Shown: one piece after another, positions 51,364 through 61,184 of the stretch
Numbering within the stretch: the first letter of the stretch is position 1
How the letters are laid out: each line of letters opens with the position of its first letter
Source of the DNA: Cardinium endosymbiont of Dermatophagoides farinae
Lineage (GTDB): Bacteria > Bacteroidota > Bacteroidia > Cytophagales > Amoebophilaceae
DNA length: 64,000 nucleotides
Assembly: GCF_007559345.1 (NCBI RefSeq)
Contig: NZ_VMBH01000001.1
Coordinates: 868,001 to 932,000 of the forward strand
Direction: 5' to 3'
Notes under the pieces: generated by a model
What the model saw: only the letters and a program-made list of their open reading frames with translations
Database searches by the model: none
Told to the model about the DNA's origin: nothing
Translations under genes and position numbers: made by a program

Positions 51364-51567
51364 TTACAATTCTAACGGTTGCCGCCGCAATCTATTCTGA
51401 GCTGTTTTTAGTCTTGCAATGCATTTTCTTGCCCTCCTAATCTTCATCGGATTCTCAATCGGAGAAACCGAATGGGCAAATCTTAACTTTACTAAATAAT
51501 CCAACTCTTGCTTTAACTTATCGTTGCATTCTTCAGAAGAAAGTAACTGAATTTCTCTATATTTCAT
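51364..51567 (-). CDS. rpmC: 50S ribosomal protein L29
   Basis: 67 residues, helical hairpin. [51 protein letters not shown]. Confidence 0.93.
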   Translation of the reverse strand: MKYREIQLLSSEECNDKLKQELDYLVKLRFAHSVSPIENPMKIRRARKCIARLKTAQNRLRRQPLEL

Positions 51568-51581
51568 TTTAACACCTTGTT

Positions 51582-51725
51582 AGACTTCTTTGAAAACGCT
51601 ACCTTCTACTGGTAATTTGCTTATCGATCCGGTGCTCAAATCCTCACGTACATCTAGTACGCTCCGGTTTTCCGCTCCGTGTCTCCTACAAATTCCTCAG
51701 CACAAGCGCATTTCGAAAGAAGTCT
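51582..51725. repeat. Repeat family B between rplP and rpmC
   Basis: Starts AGACTTCTTTGAAAACGCTA, includes CTCCTACAAATTCCTCAGCA, ends GCGCATTTCGAAAGAAGTCT. The ends are complementary (AGACTTCTTT / AAAGAAGTCT), as in family A, but the core is different. Confidence 0.75.
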
Positions 51726-51777
51726 ATTGAATATCCACCTAACTTAACCACCCTACACTTCATACGACCCATGCAAT

Positions 51778-52203
51778 CTATAGGGCTACATGATAATCCC
51801 TCCGGACAACAAAATTTGCCTTAATGGGTAACTTATGCATGGCAAGACGCATGGCACGCTCTGCTACTTCCCTAGAAACCCCATCTAACTCAAAAAGAAT
51901 TCTACCAGGTTTAACAACCGCTACAAAAGAATCTGGAGCACCTTTACCTTTACCCATCCTTACCTCAGCTGGCTTTTTGGTTAAAGACTTATCTGGAAAG
52001 ATTCTATTCCAAACTTGCCCTTGCCGTTTCATCTCTCTTGTAATGGCAATACGCATCGCCTCAATCTGCCGAGCAGTAATATAGGAAGGTTCCAATGCCT
52101 TCAGCCCAAAGGTACCAAATTCTAATGAATTTCCCTTCATAGATAAGCCCTTTATTCTACCCTTCTGCGTTTTTCTGTAACGTACTCGTTTTGGTTGTAA
52201 CAT
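51778..52203 (-). CDS. rplP: 50S ribosomal protein L16
   Basis: 141 residues. [80 protein letters not shown]. Intact. Confidence 0.97.
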   Translation of the reverse strand: MLQPKRVRYRKTQKGRIKGLSMKGNSLEFGTFGLKALEPSYITARQIEAMRIAITREMKRQGQVWNRIFPDKSLTKKPAEVRMGKGKGAPDSFVAVVKPGRILFELDGVSREVAERAMRLAMHKLPIKANFVVRRDYHVAL

Positions 52204-52233
52204 TTTAGTTTATTCAATATAATGGGCATCTAG

Positions 52234-52938
52234 CTATTTCCGCTCCCTAGAGGAGGCCATAGCTTTCTCTCCTATTCTACTTGATTTGGCTGCTGAACGT
52301 TGGGCATGGTGGAATACTACATCACCCCTGGAAATCCAAACTTTAACACCTATTCTACCATAAATGGTATGGGCTTCAACAGCAGTATAATCTATATCAT
52401 TACGAAGCGTATGGAGTGGAACAGAGCCTTCTTTAAATTCATCTGACCTGGCCATTTCAGCGCCATCTAATCTTCCGGAAATCTTCACCTTAACGCCTTG
52501 TGCACCGGAACGGATGACTGCAGCTACCGCTTGCTTTACCACGCGCTTATAAGGCATACGCCCTCTAATCTGTTGTGCAATTTGCAAGGCAACCAACCTA
52601 GCTTCTAAATCTGGTTTTTTTATCTCAACAATATTGAGCTCAACTTCTTTTTTAGTAAGCTTTTTTAGCTCTTCTTTTACTTTATCAACCTCTGTACCCG
52701 ACTTGCCAATCACAATGCCTGGACGAGCGGTCCGAATGGTAACGGTAATTTTTTTTCCCGCACGCTCTATAAGTACTCTAGCAACACTAGCTTTAGCCAT
52801 TCGGGCATCTAGATAGGCACGTATTTTTTCATCCTCCATTAATTTTTCCGCATAGGAGGCTTTTGATGCAAACCAACTGGAATCTGGCTTTCGGATGAAC
52901 CCAACTCTAAAGCCGACGGGATTAACTTTTTGACCCAT
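52234..52938 (-). CDS. rpsC: 30S ribosomal protein S3
   Basis: 234 residues. [22 protein letters not shown] domain [20 protein letters not shown], and [12 protein letters not shown] near the end. Intact. Confidence 0.97.
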   Translation of the reverse strand: MGQKVNPVGFRVGFIRKPDSSWFASKASYAEKLMEDEKIRAYLDARMAKASVARVLIERAGKKITVTIRTARPGIVIGKSGTEVDKVKEELKKLTKKEVELNIVEIKKPDLEARLVALQIAQQIRGRMPYKRVVKQAVAAVIRSGAQGVKVKISGRLDGAEMARSDEFKEGSVPLHTLRNDIDYTAVEAHTIYGRIGVKVWISRGDVVFHHAQRSAAKSSRIGEKAMASSRERK

Positions 52939-52965
52939 TGTAGTATTTTTTCGTCTATAGTGTGG

Positions 52966-53352
52966 TTACGTTGTTGTATCTGAGGCGACCTCATGGGGTA
53001 GCGTAGCAAAATGTTCTATGCTATCTACCACAATAACAACATGACTAGATCTTTTTCTAATTCTGTGCGCCACACCTCTTGGTGCAGGCATAATTCTTTT
53101 GAACATACCTGCTCTATCTACCGTTATGCTTTTTATAAAAATCAACGCCTCTTCCAAATCAATTCCATAATGATTTTGCCAATTTGAAATAGCAGAAAGT
53201 AGGAGTTTTTTAAGCTGAACAGCAGCTTGCTGTGGCTTACTCTCTAAAATAGCCAATGACCTAACTACGTTTTTACCTCTAATAAGGGCTGCTAAGCGTC
53301 CAATCTTACGCGCAGATATAGGCAGTTTTCTTAACTTTGCGGTTGCCTCCAT
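52966..53352 (-). CDS. rplV: 50S ribosomal protein L22
   Basis: 128 residues. AKLRKLPISARKIGRLAALI, KRIMPAPRGVAHRIRKRSSH, VVIVVDS. Intact. Confidence 0.95.
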   Translation of the reverse strand: MEATAKLRKLPISARKIGRLAALIRGKNVVRSLAILESKPQQAAVQLKKLLLSAISNWQNHYGIDLEEALIFIKSITVDRAGMFKRIMPAPRGVAHRIRKRSSHVVIVVDSIEHFATLPHEVASDTTT

Positions 53353-53360
53353 AGTTCAAA

Positions 53361-53626
53361 TTATCTTTTTTTAGACGTATGGCCTTTAAAATTTTTTGTT
53401 AAGGCAAACTCACCGACCTTATGGCTTACCATGGACTCTGTAATAAAAACGGGAATAAATTTATGACCATTGTGTACCGCAAGGGTATGGCTACAAAATC
53501 TGGTGTAATGGTTGACCGCCTAGACCAGGTTTTGACTACCGTTTTTTTACCACTTTGATTCAGCATATCTATTTTTTGTTGTAGATGATGTGCCACATAG
53601 GGTCCCTTTTTTATAGATCTACCCAT
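53361..53626 (-). CDS. rpsS: 30S ribosomal protein S19, frameshifted
   Basis: Starts [20 protein letters not shown] and continues [18 protein letters not shown], after which the frame breaks near 53493 (GTAGCCAT where GTNGGCCAT is needed) and reaches a stop at 53426. The other frame gives [20 protein letters not shown], then [20 protein letters not shown] and stop at 53361, which is the perfect S19 C-terminus. One base is missing. Total about 88 residues, normal. An essential protein, so an indel error or slippage is likely. Confidence 0.85.
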
Positions 53627-54453
53627 TATTTTTTCTTTTTACTAATGATCAGTCTAGCAGAATATTTATTGCGATTTCGGGTCTTTTTACCTTTTGTATA
53701 CAACCCTTTAGCAGACCTAGGATGTCCTCCAGAAGCTTTTCCTTCTCCTCCACCCATTGGGTGATCGACAGGGTTCATTACAACGGCTCGGACACGTGGT
53801 CGCTTGCCTAGCCAACGGCTTCTGCCTGCTTTAGCAATGGTAACATTATCATGATCACTATTGGAAACAGATCCAATAGTAGCCATACAGTGGCTTAATA
53901 CCAAACGCCTTTCACCAGAGGGCAACTTAATGGTCACATACTTGCCACTTTTAGAAAGCAGCTGCGCATAAGACCCAGCACTTCTGGCCAATGCAGCGCC
54001 ACGCCCAGGGGCCAGCTCAATATTATGGATAATGGTTCCGAGTGGAATATCTTTCATCTCCATAGCATTACCTAAGTCTATTGGTGCATCTGAACCCGCT
54101 ACAACTTTGGACCCAACTTTAATGCCTTCCGGAGCTATAATATAACTCTTTTCACCATCTACATAATGCAATAGCGCAATGTATGCCGTACGCATGGGAT
54201 CATACTCAATAGAACGGACAAATGCAGGAATACCCAATTTCTTTCTTTTGAAATCAATAAGACGGGCACGCCGCTTATGTCCACCTCCTCTATGCGGAAC
54301 AGTTATTCTACCTCGATTATTCCGACCACTTGTACGCTTGGTCTTCACTAAGAGTGACTTTTCCGGTTTGCGCGCAGTGATAACGGTAGAAAAATCTGGC
54401 GCTATCCTAAAACGCTGACCGGGAGTGGTTGGATTAAGTTTCTTTAATGGCAT
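53626..54453 (-). CDS. rplB: 50S ribosomal protein L2
   Basis: 275 residues, peptidyl transferase region. [60 protein letters not shown] and basic tail [14 protein letters not shown]. Stop overlaps the rpsS start by one base. Intact. Confidence 0.97.
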   Translation of the reverse strand: MPLKKLNPTTPGQRFRIAPDFSTVITARKPEKSLLVKTKRTSGRNNRGRITVPHRGGGHKRRARLIDFKRKKLGIPAFVRSIEYDPMRTAYIALLHYVDGEKSYIIAPEGIKVGSKVVAGSDAPIDLGNAMEMKDIPLGTIIHNIELAPGRGAALARSAGSYAQLLSKSGKYVTIKLPSGERRLVLSHCMATIGSVSNSDHDNVTIAKAGRSRWLGKRPRVRAVVMNPVDHPMGGGEGKASGGHPRSAKGLYTKGKKTRNRNKYSARLIISKKKK

Positions 54454-54492
54454 AACTAGATCAACTAACAGCTATAAATTCAATATAAAAGG

Positions 54493-54780
54493 CTAGAAAT
54501 TACTGTAAAAATCTATAATATCTCCTGCCTTAAGGGTTACAAGAACTTTCTTATAAGAAGGCTTTTTCCCTTTCATCACGTGGGATTTGGTATGCCGCGT
54601 AACGGATTTACCAGCATAACGCATGGTATTAATTTTATCCACTGTAACGCCATAAAAGCGTTCAATTTCTTTTCGTATCTGCTGCTTACCAGCACGGTTA
54701 TCCACAATTAGACCATATACACCATACTTATTCAGTGCGGATACTTTTTCGGTTACCAGCGGTTTTTTTAAGATACTCAT
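54493..54780 (-). CDS. rplW: 50S ribosomal protein L23
   Basis: 95 residues near the exit tunnel. ILKKPLVTEKVSALNKYGVY, KQQIRKEIERFYGVTVDKIN, TMRYAGKSVTRHTKSHVMKG. Confidence 0.95.
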   Translation of the reverse strand: MSILKKPLVTEKVSALNKYGVYGLIVDNRAGKQQIRKEIERFYGVTVDKINTMRYAGKSVTRHTKSHVMKGKKPSYKKVLVTLKAGDIIDFYSNF

Positions 54781-54783
54781 CTG

Positions 54784-55413
54784 CTACTGTCTCAATTTTT
54801 CTACGATAGGTGCTATAGCACTCTCCACAATCAACAATCTTTTTGCATGCAACAGGTCATAGGTATTGACGTGATCGACACAAATTACTTTTGTTTGCTT
54901 AATATTCCTACTGGATAGGACAATATTTTTATCTACATTAGGCAGGATCAACAATGTTTTGCTATCCAGAAAAGACAAGTTCTGCAACATGCCTAAGTAA
55001 TTTTTTGTCTTTGGTGCATCAAAAGAAAAAGACTCTAAAATCGAGATACGATTTTCCCTAGCTTTATAGGTAAATGCAGACTTTCTAGCCAACTTCTTTA
55101 CCTTTCGATTTAACTTAAAGCTATAATCCCTTGGCTTTGGCCCAAAAACACGCCCACCTCCTCTGAATAAAGGTGACTTGGTGTCACCGGCTCTAGCGGT
55201 ACCGGTACCCTTTTGTCTTTTAATTTTTCTTCTAGAACCGCTTACTGCATTGCGCTCTTTGGACTGATGGGTTCCTTGACGCTGGCCTGCTAGAATAGCT
55301 TTTACATCCAGGTACATAGCATGATCATTTGGCTCGATGCCAAACACTTCCTCTGGCAATAGAATAGAACGACCTGCCGCTTCCCCTGTATATTTTAATA
55401 CTGATAGGTTCAT
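54784..55413 (-). CDS. rplD: 50S ribosomal protein L4
   Basis: 209 residues. MNLSVLKYTGEAAGRSILLP, KRQKGTGTARAGDTKSPLFR, GGGRVFGPKPRDYSFKLNRK. Intact. Confidence 0.95.
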   Translation of the reverse strand: MNLSVLKYTGEAAGRSILLPEEVFGIEPNDHAMYLDVKAILAGQRQGTHQSKERNAVSGSRRKIKRQKGTGTARAGDTKSPLFRGGGRVFGPKPRDYSFKLNRKVKKLARKSAFTYKARENRISILESFSFDAPKTKNYLGMLQNLSFLDSKTLLILPNVDKNIVLSSRNIKQTKVICVDHVNTYDLLHAKRLLIVESAIAPIVEKLRQ

Positions 55414-55414
55414 T

Positions 55415-56044
55415 TTATTTCTCCAAAATTAGATAACCATTATTGGCACCAGGGACTGCGCCATGGAGCACAATCAGATCTTTCTCTGGCAACACTTTAA
55501 CCACCTGCAGATTGGCTACCTTAACCCTACTGCCACCTGTTCTTCCAGCCATACGCATTCCCTTGAATACGCGGGATGGAAAAGAAGCAGCACCAACAGA
55601 GCCGGGTGCTCTTTCTCGATTGTGTTGACCATGAGAACGTCCGCCTACCCCACTAAAACCATGCCGCTTGACCACACCCTGAAAGCCCTTGCCTTTGGAT
55701 GTACCGACAACATCTATAAACTCACCCTCGGCAAAAACATCTGCTATACGAATGACTTGACCCAATGCAACTTGCTGCAACAGCTCCTCATCACACCTAA
55801 ACTCAACCTGTTTTTGCTTGGGGGTAGTACGAGCCTTAGCAAAATGACCGATAAGGGGCTTGATCGTATTTTTCTCTTTTTTATCGCCATAAGCCAACTG
55901 AATAGCCTGATAACCATCTATGGCCTTTGTTCTAAGCTGGGTAACTACACAAGGCCCCCCTCGAATAACGGTGCATGCCCTCTTTTGACCTTTACTGTCA
56001 TAAAGACTGGTCATCCCAATTTTTTTTCCTATGATTCCAATCAT
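55415..56044 (-). CDS. rplC: 50S ribosomal protein L3
   Basis: 209 residues, the first gene of the superoperon here. [60 protein letters not shown]. In most bacteria rpsJ (S10) precedes it; here upstream is a 195-base spacer and secA. Intact. Confidence 0.96.
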   Translation of the reverse strand: MIGIIGKKIGMTSLYDSKGQKRACTVIRGGPCVVTQLRTKAIDGYQAIQLAYGDKKEKNTIKPLIGHFAKARTTPKQKQVEFRCDEELLQQVALGQVIRIADVFAEGEFIDVVGTSKGKGFQGVVKRHGFSGVGGRSHGQHNRERAPGSVGAASFPSRVFKGMRMAGRTGGSRVKVANLQVVKVLPEKDLIVLHGAVPGANNGYLILEK

Positions 56045-56239
56045 GACTTAACATTAATCATACCCACTCAATCGCTCCAAAGCTAGCAAAAAAAACCAGG
56101 AAGGATATACAGCGAGAGGGCAAATTTAAATAAAAATCTAAGCCGGATCAAGAGATCCTTCTTAAAACCCCACCACATCGAGGATGCGCGTGATCCAAAG
56201 ATATGAAAATTAACGAATAAAGAAAAATGAATTTTGATT

Positions 56240-59200
56240 TTACTTTTTGTAACCCTCTTTACCCGACTGGTCCGCTGTATGCCCTTTGCCTGGCAATTGC
56301 ACATAACGAGGGGCATGAAACAAGAAAGAAATAATTTCTTGGCTGACGGTAGCCATAAATTTTCTAAATAAGTGGTAGGCTTCAAACTTAAAAGTTATAA
56401 TAGGATCTTGCCTTTCATAAACCGCATTTTGAACCGATTGCTTTAAATCATCCATCACCCGTAAATGACTTTTCCAATGCTGATCAATTACATGAAGGAC
56501 AACCATGCACTCTAAATTTTTAACCAGTGCCCTACCCTGCGTATCCATAAAAAGAAGAGGGTAAGCAGTGGCGCTGATATATGTTTTACCATCAAAAAAT
56601 GGGACTTCCAAGCCATCACCCTTGGCTGGAGGAGACTCCTTGAAATGGGAAAACAACAGCTGCTGCAATGCTCTAGTGCGCTGGGCATATAGCTTTGCTA
56701 GCCGCTGATAGCTATCCTCTATAAGGACTTCTTTCTTTTTGCCCTCAAAAAATGATGCTGGAAAACTATCTCCAAATACAGTAGAAAAAATCGGGTTTAG
56801 AAACGCTGCTTCTAGTTTACTATCTTCATGTTCTATAATATTGGTCACCGTATCGTAGAGCATATTCATAATATCCACCTCAACGCCCTTTCCTAATAAG
56901 GCATGGTTGCGCCTTTGATAAACCGCATTACGATGGGTACCCATTTCGCGGTCATACTCCAACAAGCGCTTGCGCATAGCAAAGTTGTTCTGCTCGACTT
57001 TTTTTTGTGCCCGCTCAATAGACCTACTGACCATGCTGTGCTGAATGACCTCTCCCTCTTCTAAACCAATTCTATCCATTATAACCGCAATTCTATCGGA
57101 ACCAAAAAGACGCATTAAACTATCTTCTAAGGAAAGAAAAAACTGAGAGGAGCCTGGATCACCTTGCCTTCCAGAACGGCCACGCAATTGCCTATCGACG
57201 CGTCTTGATTCATGGCGTTCCGTTCCAATAATGGCCAATCCACCGGCTTCCTTTGAGGCCTGGTCCAATTTAATATCTGTACCACGACCTGCCATATTGG
57301 TGGCAATCGTAACGGTACCCGCCACGCCGGCTTGTGCTACTATTTCTGCTTCTTTTTGATGGTGCTTGGCATTTAAAATTTGATGCGGAATTTTACGAAA
57401 GGTCAGCATCTTACTGACCAATTCAGATATTTCTACCGAGGTAGTACCTACTAAAACTGGCCTGCCTTGACTCGATAAGGCAACAATTTCTTCAATGATG
57501 GCATTAAATTTCTCCCGTACTGTCTTGTAAACTTTATCTTCTCTGTCGGCTCGCAAGAGTGGCCTATGGGTGGGAATGGGTACTACCGCAAGGCCATAAA
57601 TATCCCAAAACTCCTCCGCATCTGTCTCGGCTGTACCGGTCATACCGGCCAACTTATCATACATATGGAAATAGCTTTGCAGCGTAATGGAGGCATAGGT
57701 CTGAGAGGGTTTTTCAATCTTAACGCCCTCTTTTGCTTCTAAGGCTTGATGCAGACCATCTGAATACCTACGGCCATCCAATACCCGACCAGTTTGTTCA
57801 TCTACAATTTTTACCTTACCCTTGGCCACAATATAGGCCACATCTTTTTCAAATAAGGCATATGCTTTTAACAATTGGTGCAAGGCATGAATGCGTTGTG
57901 CTTTTACCTTATAGGCTTGCTGAAAATAAGAACGCTTGGCCATGCGGGCTTCATGGGTCAAAGCAGTATCATGCTCAATAGCTGCAATATGGGCTGCTAC
58001 ATCTGGTAATACAAAGAAAGATGGATCTTGCTCTTGCTCGGTTAAGTAGGTTAACCCTTTTTCGGTGATCTCCACATTGTTGTGTCGTTCATCAATGGCA
58101 AAGAAAAGCGGCTGGTCTGCTTCAGGCATCATCTTAGCATTCTCCTGTATGTAGTAAGATTCTACATTATCTAGCATCTGACGCATGCCTTTTTCACTAA
58201 GGAACTTAATTAAAGGCTTATATTTAGGCAATCCCCTATAGGCACGAAAGAGCGCAAGCCCTCCTTCCTCAATATTGCCTTCTTTTATTTTTTGCTTTGC
58301 TTCTTGTAACAGCTTAATAACGAGCTCCTTTTGTAGCATATAGAGCTGGGCAATCTTAGCAGCCAACTCTTTATAAATATGCTCGTCGCTCTCTTCTACA
58401 GGACCTGAAATAATAAGTGGGGTTCTAGCATCATCAATAAGAACAGAATCAACCTCATCTACAATAGCAAAATAGTGCGCACATTGTACCAAATCACTGG
58501 CATCGGTTACCATATTATCCCTTAGGTAATCAAAACCAAACTCATTATTGGTACCAAATATAATATCTGCCTGATAGGCACGCTGACGCTCGATGGAGTA
58601 GGCAGGATAGTTATCGATACAGTCGACGGTAAAACCATGAAATTCAAAAATAGGTGCCATCCATTCTGCATCTCTTTTGGCCAAATAGTCATTTACGGTA
58701 ACTACATGAACGCCTTGATTGCTTAATGCATTTAAAAAAGCAGCTAAAGTAGTAATAAGGGTTTTACCCTCTCCAGTAGCCATTTCAGCTATCTTTCCTT
58801 GGTGTAAAACCATGCCACCTATTAACTGAACATCATAGTGCACCATTTCCCATACAACCATACGCGCACTGACTTCCCATCGATTTTGCCAAATGGCTTG
58901 ATCACCGGCTATGGTCACATAAGACTTACACGCAGCAATGGCTTGATCATGATGATTGCATGAAACGCTTAGCTGGCTATGATCCCTAAAACGGCGCGCG
59001 GTTTCTTTTACAATGGCAAAAACACGGGGCAACACCCGATCTAAAATGGTTGCCAAAGCTGCTTTGTGGACTTTTGTTAGCTGCTCCAACTCCTTATACC
59101 CATCTAGCTTGGCATGTATTAACCCATCGGTTAGCTGTTCATTGGCTGACCTGTTTAATGCTTCGATTTGAGATGCAATAGGCTGCAAGTGAGCGGCTAT

Positions 59201-59359
59201 CTCTTCACGAATAGCTGTAACTTCGGCTCGTAATGCATCATGAGAAAGGGGCTGCAACAACTGATAAATTTGATTGATTTCAGCTACTTTTTGATGGTAC
59301 AAACGGCGTTGTTTTTCTTTCTTGGAAGTAAAAAGCTTAGTAAAAAGTTGATTAAACAT
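56240..59359 (-). CDS. secA: Preprotein translocase ATPase SecA
   Basis: Motor of Sec-dependent export. Start at 59359 (MFNQLFTKLFTSKKEKQRRL) rather than the upstream in-frame codon. Motifs: GEGKTLITTLAAFLNAL (Walker A), GTNNEFGFDYLRDNM, VDEVDSVLIDDARTPLIISG, GRGTDIKLDQASKEAGGL, GRSGRQGDPGSSQFFLSLED. Length 1039, with an insertion near residues 330-420 as in other Bacteroidetes. The C-terminal Cys-rich zinc motif is absent; it ends DQSGKEGYKK. Intact. Upstream is the tRNA-Phe gene in the same direction. Confidence 0.95.
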   Translation of the reverse strand: MFNQLFTKLFTSKKEKQRRLYHQKVAEINQIYQLLQPLSHDALRAEVTAIREEIAAHLQPIASQIEALNRSANEQLTDGLIHAKLDGYKELEQLTKVHKAALATILDRVLPRVFAIVKETARRFRDHSQLSVSCNHHDQAIAACKSYVTIAGDQAIWQNRWEVSARMVVWEMVHYDVQLIGGMVLHQGKIAEMATGEGKTLITTLAAFLNALSNQGVHVVTVNDYLAKRDAEWMAPIFEFHGFTVDCIDNYPAYSIERQRAYQADIIFGTNNEFGFDYLRDNMVTDASDLVQCAHYFAIVDEVDSVLIDDARTPLIISGPVEESDEHIYKELAAKIAQLYMLQKELVIKLLQEAKQKIKEGNIEEGGLALFRAYRGLPKYKPLIKFLSEKGMRQMLDNVESYYIQENAKMMPEADQPLFFAIDERHNNVEITEKGLTYLTEQEQDPSFFVLPDVAAHIAAIEHDTALTHEARMAKRSYFQQAYKVKAQRIHALHQLLKAYALFEKDVAYIVAKGKVKIVDEQTGRVLDGRRYSDGLHQALEAKEGVKIEKPSQTYASITLQSYFHMYDKLAGMTGTAETDAEEFWDIYGLAVVPIPTHRPLLRADREDKVYKTVREKFNAIIEEIVALSSQGRPVLVGTTSVEISELVSKMLTFRKIPHQILNAKHHQKEAEIVAQAGVAGTVTIATNMAGRGTDIKLDQASKEAGGLAIIGTERHESRRVDRQLRGRSGRQGDPGSSQFFLSLEDSLMRLFGSDRIAVIMDRIGLEEGEVIQHSMVSRSIERAQKKVEQNNFAMRKRLLEYDREMGTHRNAVYQRRNHALLGKGVEVDIMNMLYDTVTNIIEHEDSKLEAAFLNPIFSTVFGDSFPASFFEGKKKEVLIEDSYQRLAKLYAQRTRALQQLLFSHFKESPPAKGDGLEVPFFDGKTYISATAYPLLFMDTQGRALVKNLECMVVLHVIDQHWKSHLRVMDDLKQSVQNAVYERQDPIITFKFEAYHLFRKFMATVSQEIISFLFHAPRYVQLPGKGHTADQSGKEGYKK

Positions 59360-59400
59360 CTTAGTATGGATAAAAAGAGGCCTATTGATAAGATATAAGG

Positions 59401-59472
59401 TGGTGATGAGAGGACTCGAACCCCGGCCCACGGATTTTCAGTCCGATGCTCTACCGACTGAGCTACATCACC
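59401..59472 (-). tRNA. tRNA-Phe (GAA)
   Basis: On the minus strand GGTGATGTAGCTCAGTCGG, TAGAGCATCGGACTGAAAAT, CCGTGGGCCGGGGTTCGAGT, CCTCTCATCACCA fold as a tRNA: 7-bp acceptor GGTGATG/CATCACC, TTCGAGTCC T-loop, and anticodon loop CTGAAAA with GAA. CCA is not encoded beyond the discriminator A. Confidence 0.95.
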
Positions 59473-59554
59473 AACATAACTAAGGGAAAGGCAATTTAAG
59501 CATTTTAAAAAACTTACACAAATGAATCAAGCAGTTGCACCTTGCTTTTTGTTT

Positions 59555-59681
59555 AGACCTTCTTCAAAACCTATTTGTGATCAGCAGTTTTTAGGAGAAG
59601 CGCAGTCGCCAGAATACTAAATGTATTTGAGGAGCATAGACCACAAAATTGCCATTTAGCAATAGGTTTTGCAGAAGGTCT
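59555..59681 (-). repeat. Family A interspersed repeat, copy 12
   Basis: AGACCTTCTTCAAAACCTAT to GCAGAAGGTCT between tRNA-Phe and ftsZ; ends five bases before the ftsZ stop. Confidence 0.85.
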
Positions 59682-59685
59682 TTTG

Positions 59686-61089
59686 TCAAGTATCCTTTTG
59701 CAGGGAAGCTTGATCTACTGCATCATCCAACTGATAGCGGATGCATTCTTTTGCTGGATCTGCAGCATCAAGCACTATTTTTTTTCTCAGATAAGTAGGT
59801 ATTTCCAATTGTTCTTTTAAATAACGGTCATCCCAACTTCTGGGTGGACTGTCGCGTTTGGCATGGGTATTGACCGCATGGCCATATGGACAACTTTTTT
59901 CCAACACTGCACTAAAAGGTAAAGGCAACTGTATAGCAGCTTCTTCCGCTTCACTAGATTCTTTTGCTCTTTTTTTAGATGATTTTACTTCAACGATTGG
60001 CTTATCGGCTTCCAAGACCTGCCTATTGGGTGCTGGATGATGCAACGTTTCAGGGCTCAGCTGCATGGCATGGGGTTTTGAATCGTCACAAAGCGCTTGA
60101 CTGACCGCCTCTTCATCTCTACTAAACCCGGTGGCAATAACCGTAACCCTAATGCGTTCTGACATTTCCGGATCAGAACCATGGCCAAAAATCATTTCCG
60201 CATCATTGCCTGTTTGCTCTTGTATATAATTGGTAATAATGGTTAACTCATCCATTTGCAGCTCGGCTGCTTTACCAGAAACGATAGATAAGAGAATCTT
60301 TTTTGCACCACGGATATCGGTATAGTCCAATAAAGGAGAAGCAAGGGCTATTTCAGCAGCTTGCAATGCCCTGCCTTCACCCTCCGCTTCACCAGAACCC
60401 ATAACAGCTGCACCTGCATTTTTCATTACAGTCTTGACATCTTCAAAATCCACATTTACATAACCAGGAACCGTAATAATTTCCGCAATGCTTTTAGCAG
60501 CTGTGGTTAAGACATTGTCTGCTTCTAGAAAAGCTTCACTAATAGATAGCCCCCCTAATATGGTTTGGATTTTATCATTTAAAATGATCAGAACGGTATC
60601 ACAATGCTTACGCAATTCATTGATGCCTTCTTGCGCTTGCAAATGCTTTTTTTTACCCTCAAATGAAAAAGGTAAGGTAACAATGCCAACGGTCAAGATA
60701 CCCTGCTTACGGGCAATGCCAGCAATTACAGGGGCAGCGCCTGTACCGGTTCCACCACCCATACCAGCGGTAACAAAAAGCATTTTTGTATCATTATCCA
60801 AGAGTTCTCGAATGCTTTCTTTGCTTTCTAATGCAGCATTACGCCCTACTTCTGGATTGGCACCAGCGCCTAGCCCACTGGTAAGTGCCGCGCCAATTTG
60901 AAGCTTAATGGGTATAGGACTACTTTGTAGCGCCTGCACATCGGTATTGCACACAATAAAAGAAACATCTTTAATGCCACGCTTGTACATATTGTTTACC
61001 GCATTGCTGCCACCACCCCCTACTCCTATTACTCTAATAATAGACTTATGGTGCGTAGGTACATCAAACTTATAGGTAATCTCCTTCAT
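59686..61089 (-). CDS. ftsZ: Cell division protein FtsZ
   Basis: Tubulin-like GTPase that forms the division ring. Motifs: VIGVGGGGSNAVNNMYKRGI, GMGGGTGTGAAPVIAGIARK (tubulin signature), NDKIQTILGGLSISEAFLEA and IATGFSRDEE. 467 residues, longer than E. coli by a variable C-terminal extension after about 350, with a conserved tail LEIPTYLRKK before a further 35 residues. Intact. Follows ftsA. Confidence 0.96.
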   Translation of the reverse strand: MKEITYKFDVPTHHKSIIRVIGVGGGGSNAVNNMYKRGIKDVSFIVCNTDVQALQSSPIPIKLQIGAALTSGLGAGANPEVGRNAALESKESIRELLDNDTKMLFVTAGMGGGTGTGAAPVIAGIARKQGILTVGIVTLPFSFEGKKKHLQAQEGINELRKHCDTVLIILNDKIQTILGGLSISEAFLEADNVLTTAAKSIAEIITVPGYVNVDFEDVKTVMKNAGAAVMGSGEAEGEGRALQAAEIALASPLLDYTDIRGAKKILLSIVSGKAAELQMDELTIITNYIQEQTGNDAEMIFGHGSDPEMSERIRVTVIATGFSRDEEAVSQALCDDSKPHAMQLSPETLHHPAPNRQVLEADKPIVEVKSSKKRAKESSEAEEAAIQLPLPFSAVLEKSCPYGHAVNTHAKRDSPPRSWDDRYLKEQLEIPTYLRKKIVLDAADPAKECIRYQLDDAVDQASLQKDT

Positions 61090-61184
61090 AATTTATACGA
61101 TGAGGTAGTAAAACAACTTGGGCATTTTTTCTTTTCTCTTAACATGACCCACATGACCAAGGAAAAGATACAATATTTTGATCA

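Noticed and set aside
55463-56086. Long open frame opposite rplC
   Set aside because: Antisense to a clear ribosomal gene; composition explained by rplC codons.
56083-56385. Minus-strand open frame in the rplC-secA spacer considered as rpsJ
   Set aside because: No S10 motifs; it overlaps the secA 3' end in another frame.
57733-57981. Open frame opposite secA
   Set aside because: Shadow of SecA coding sequence.
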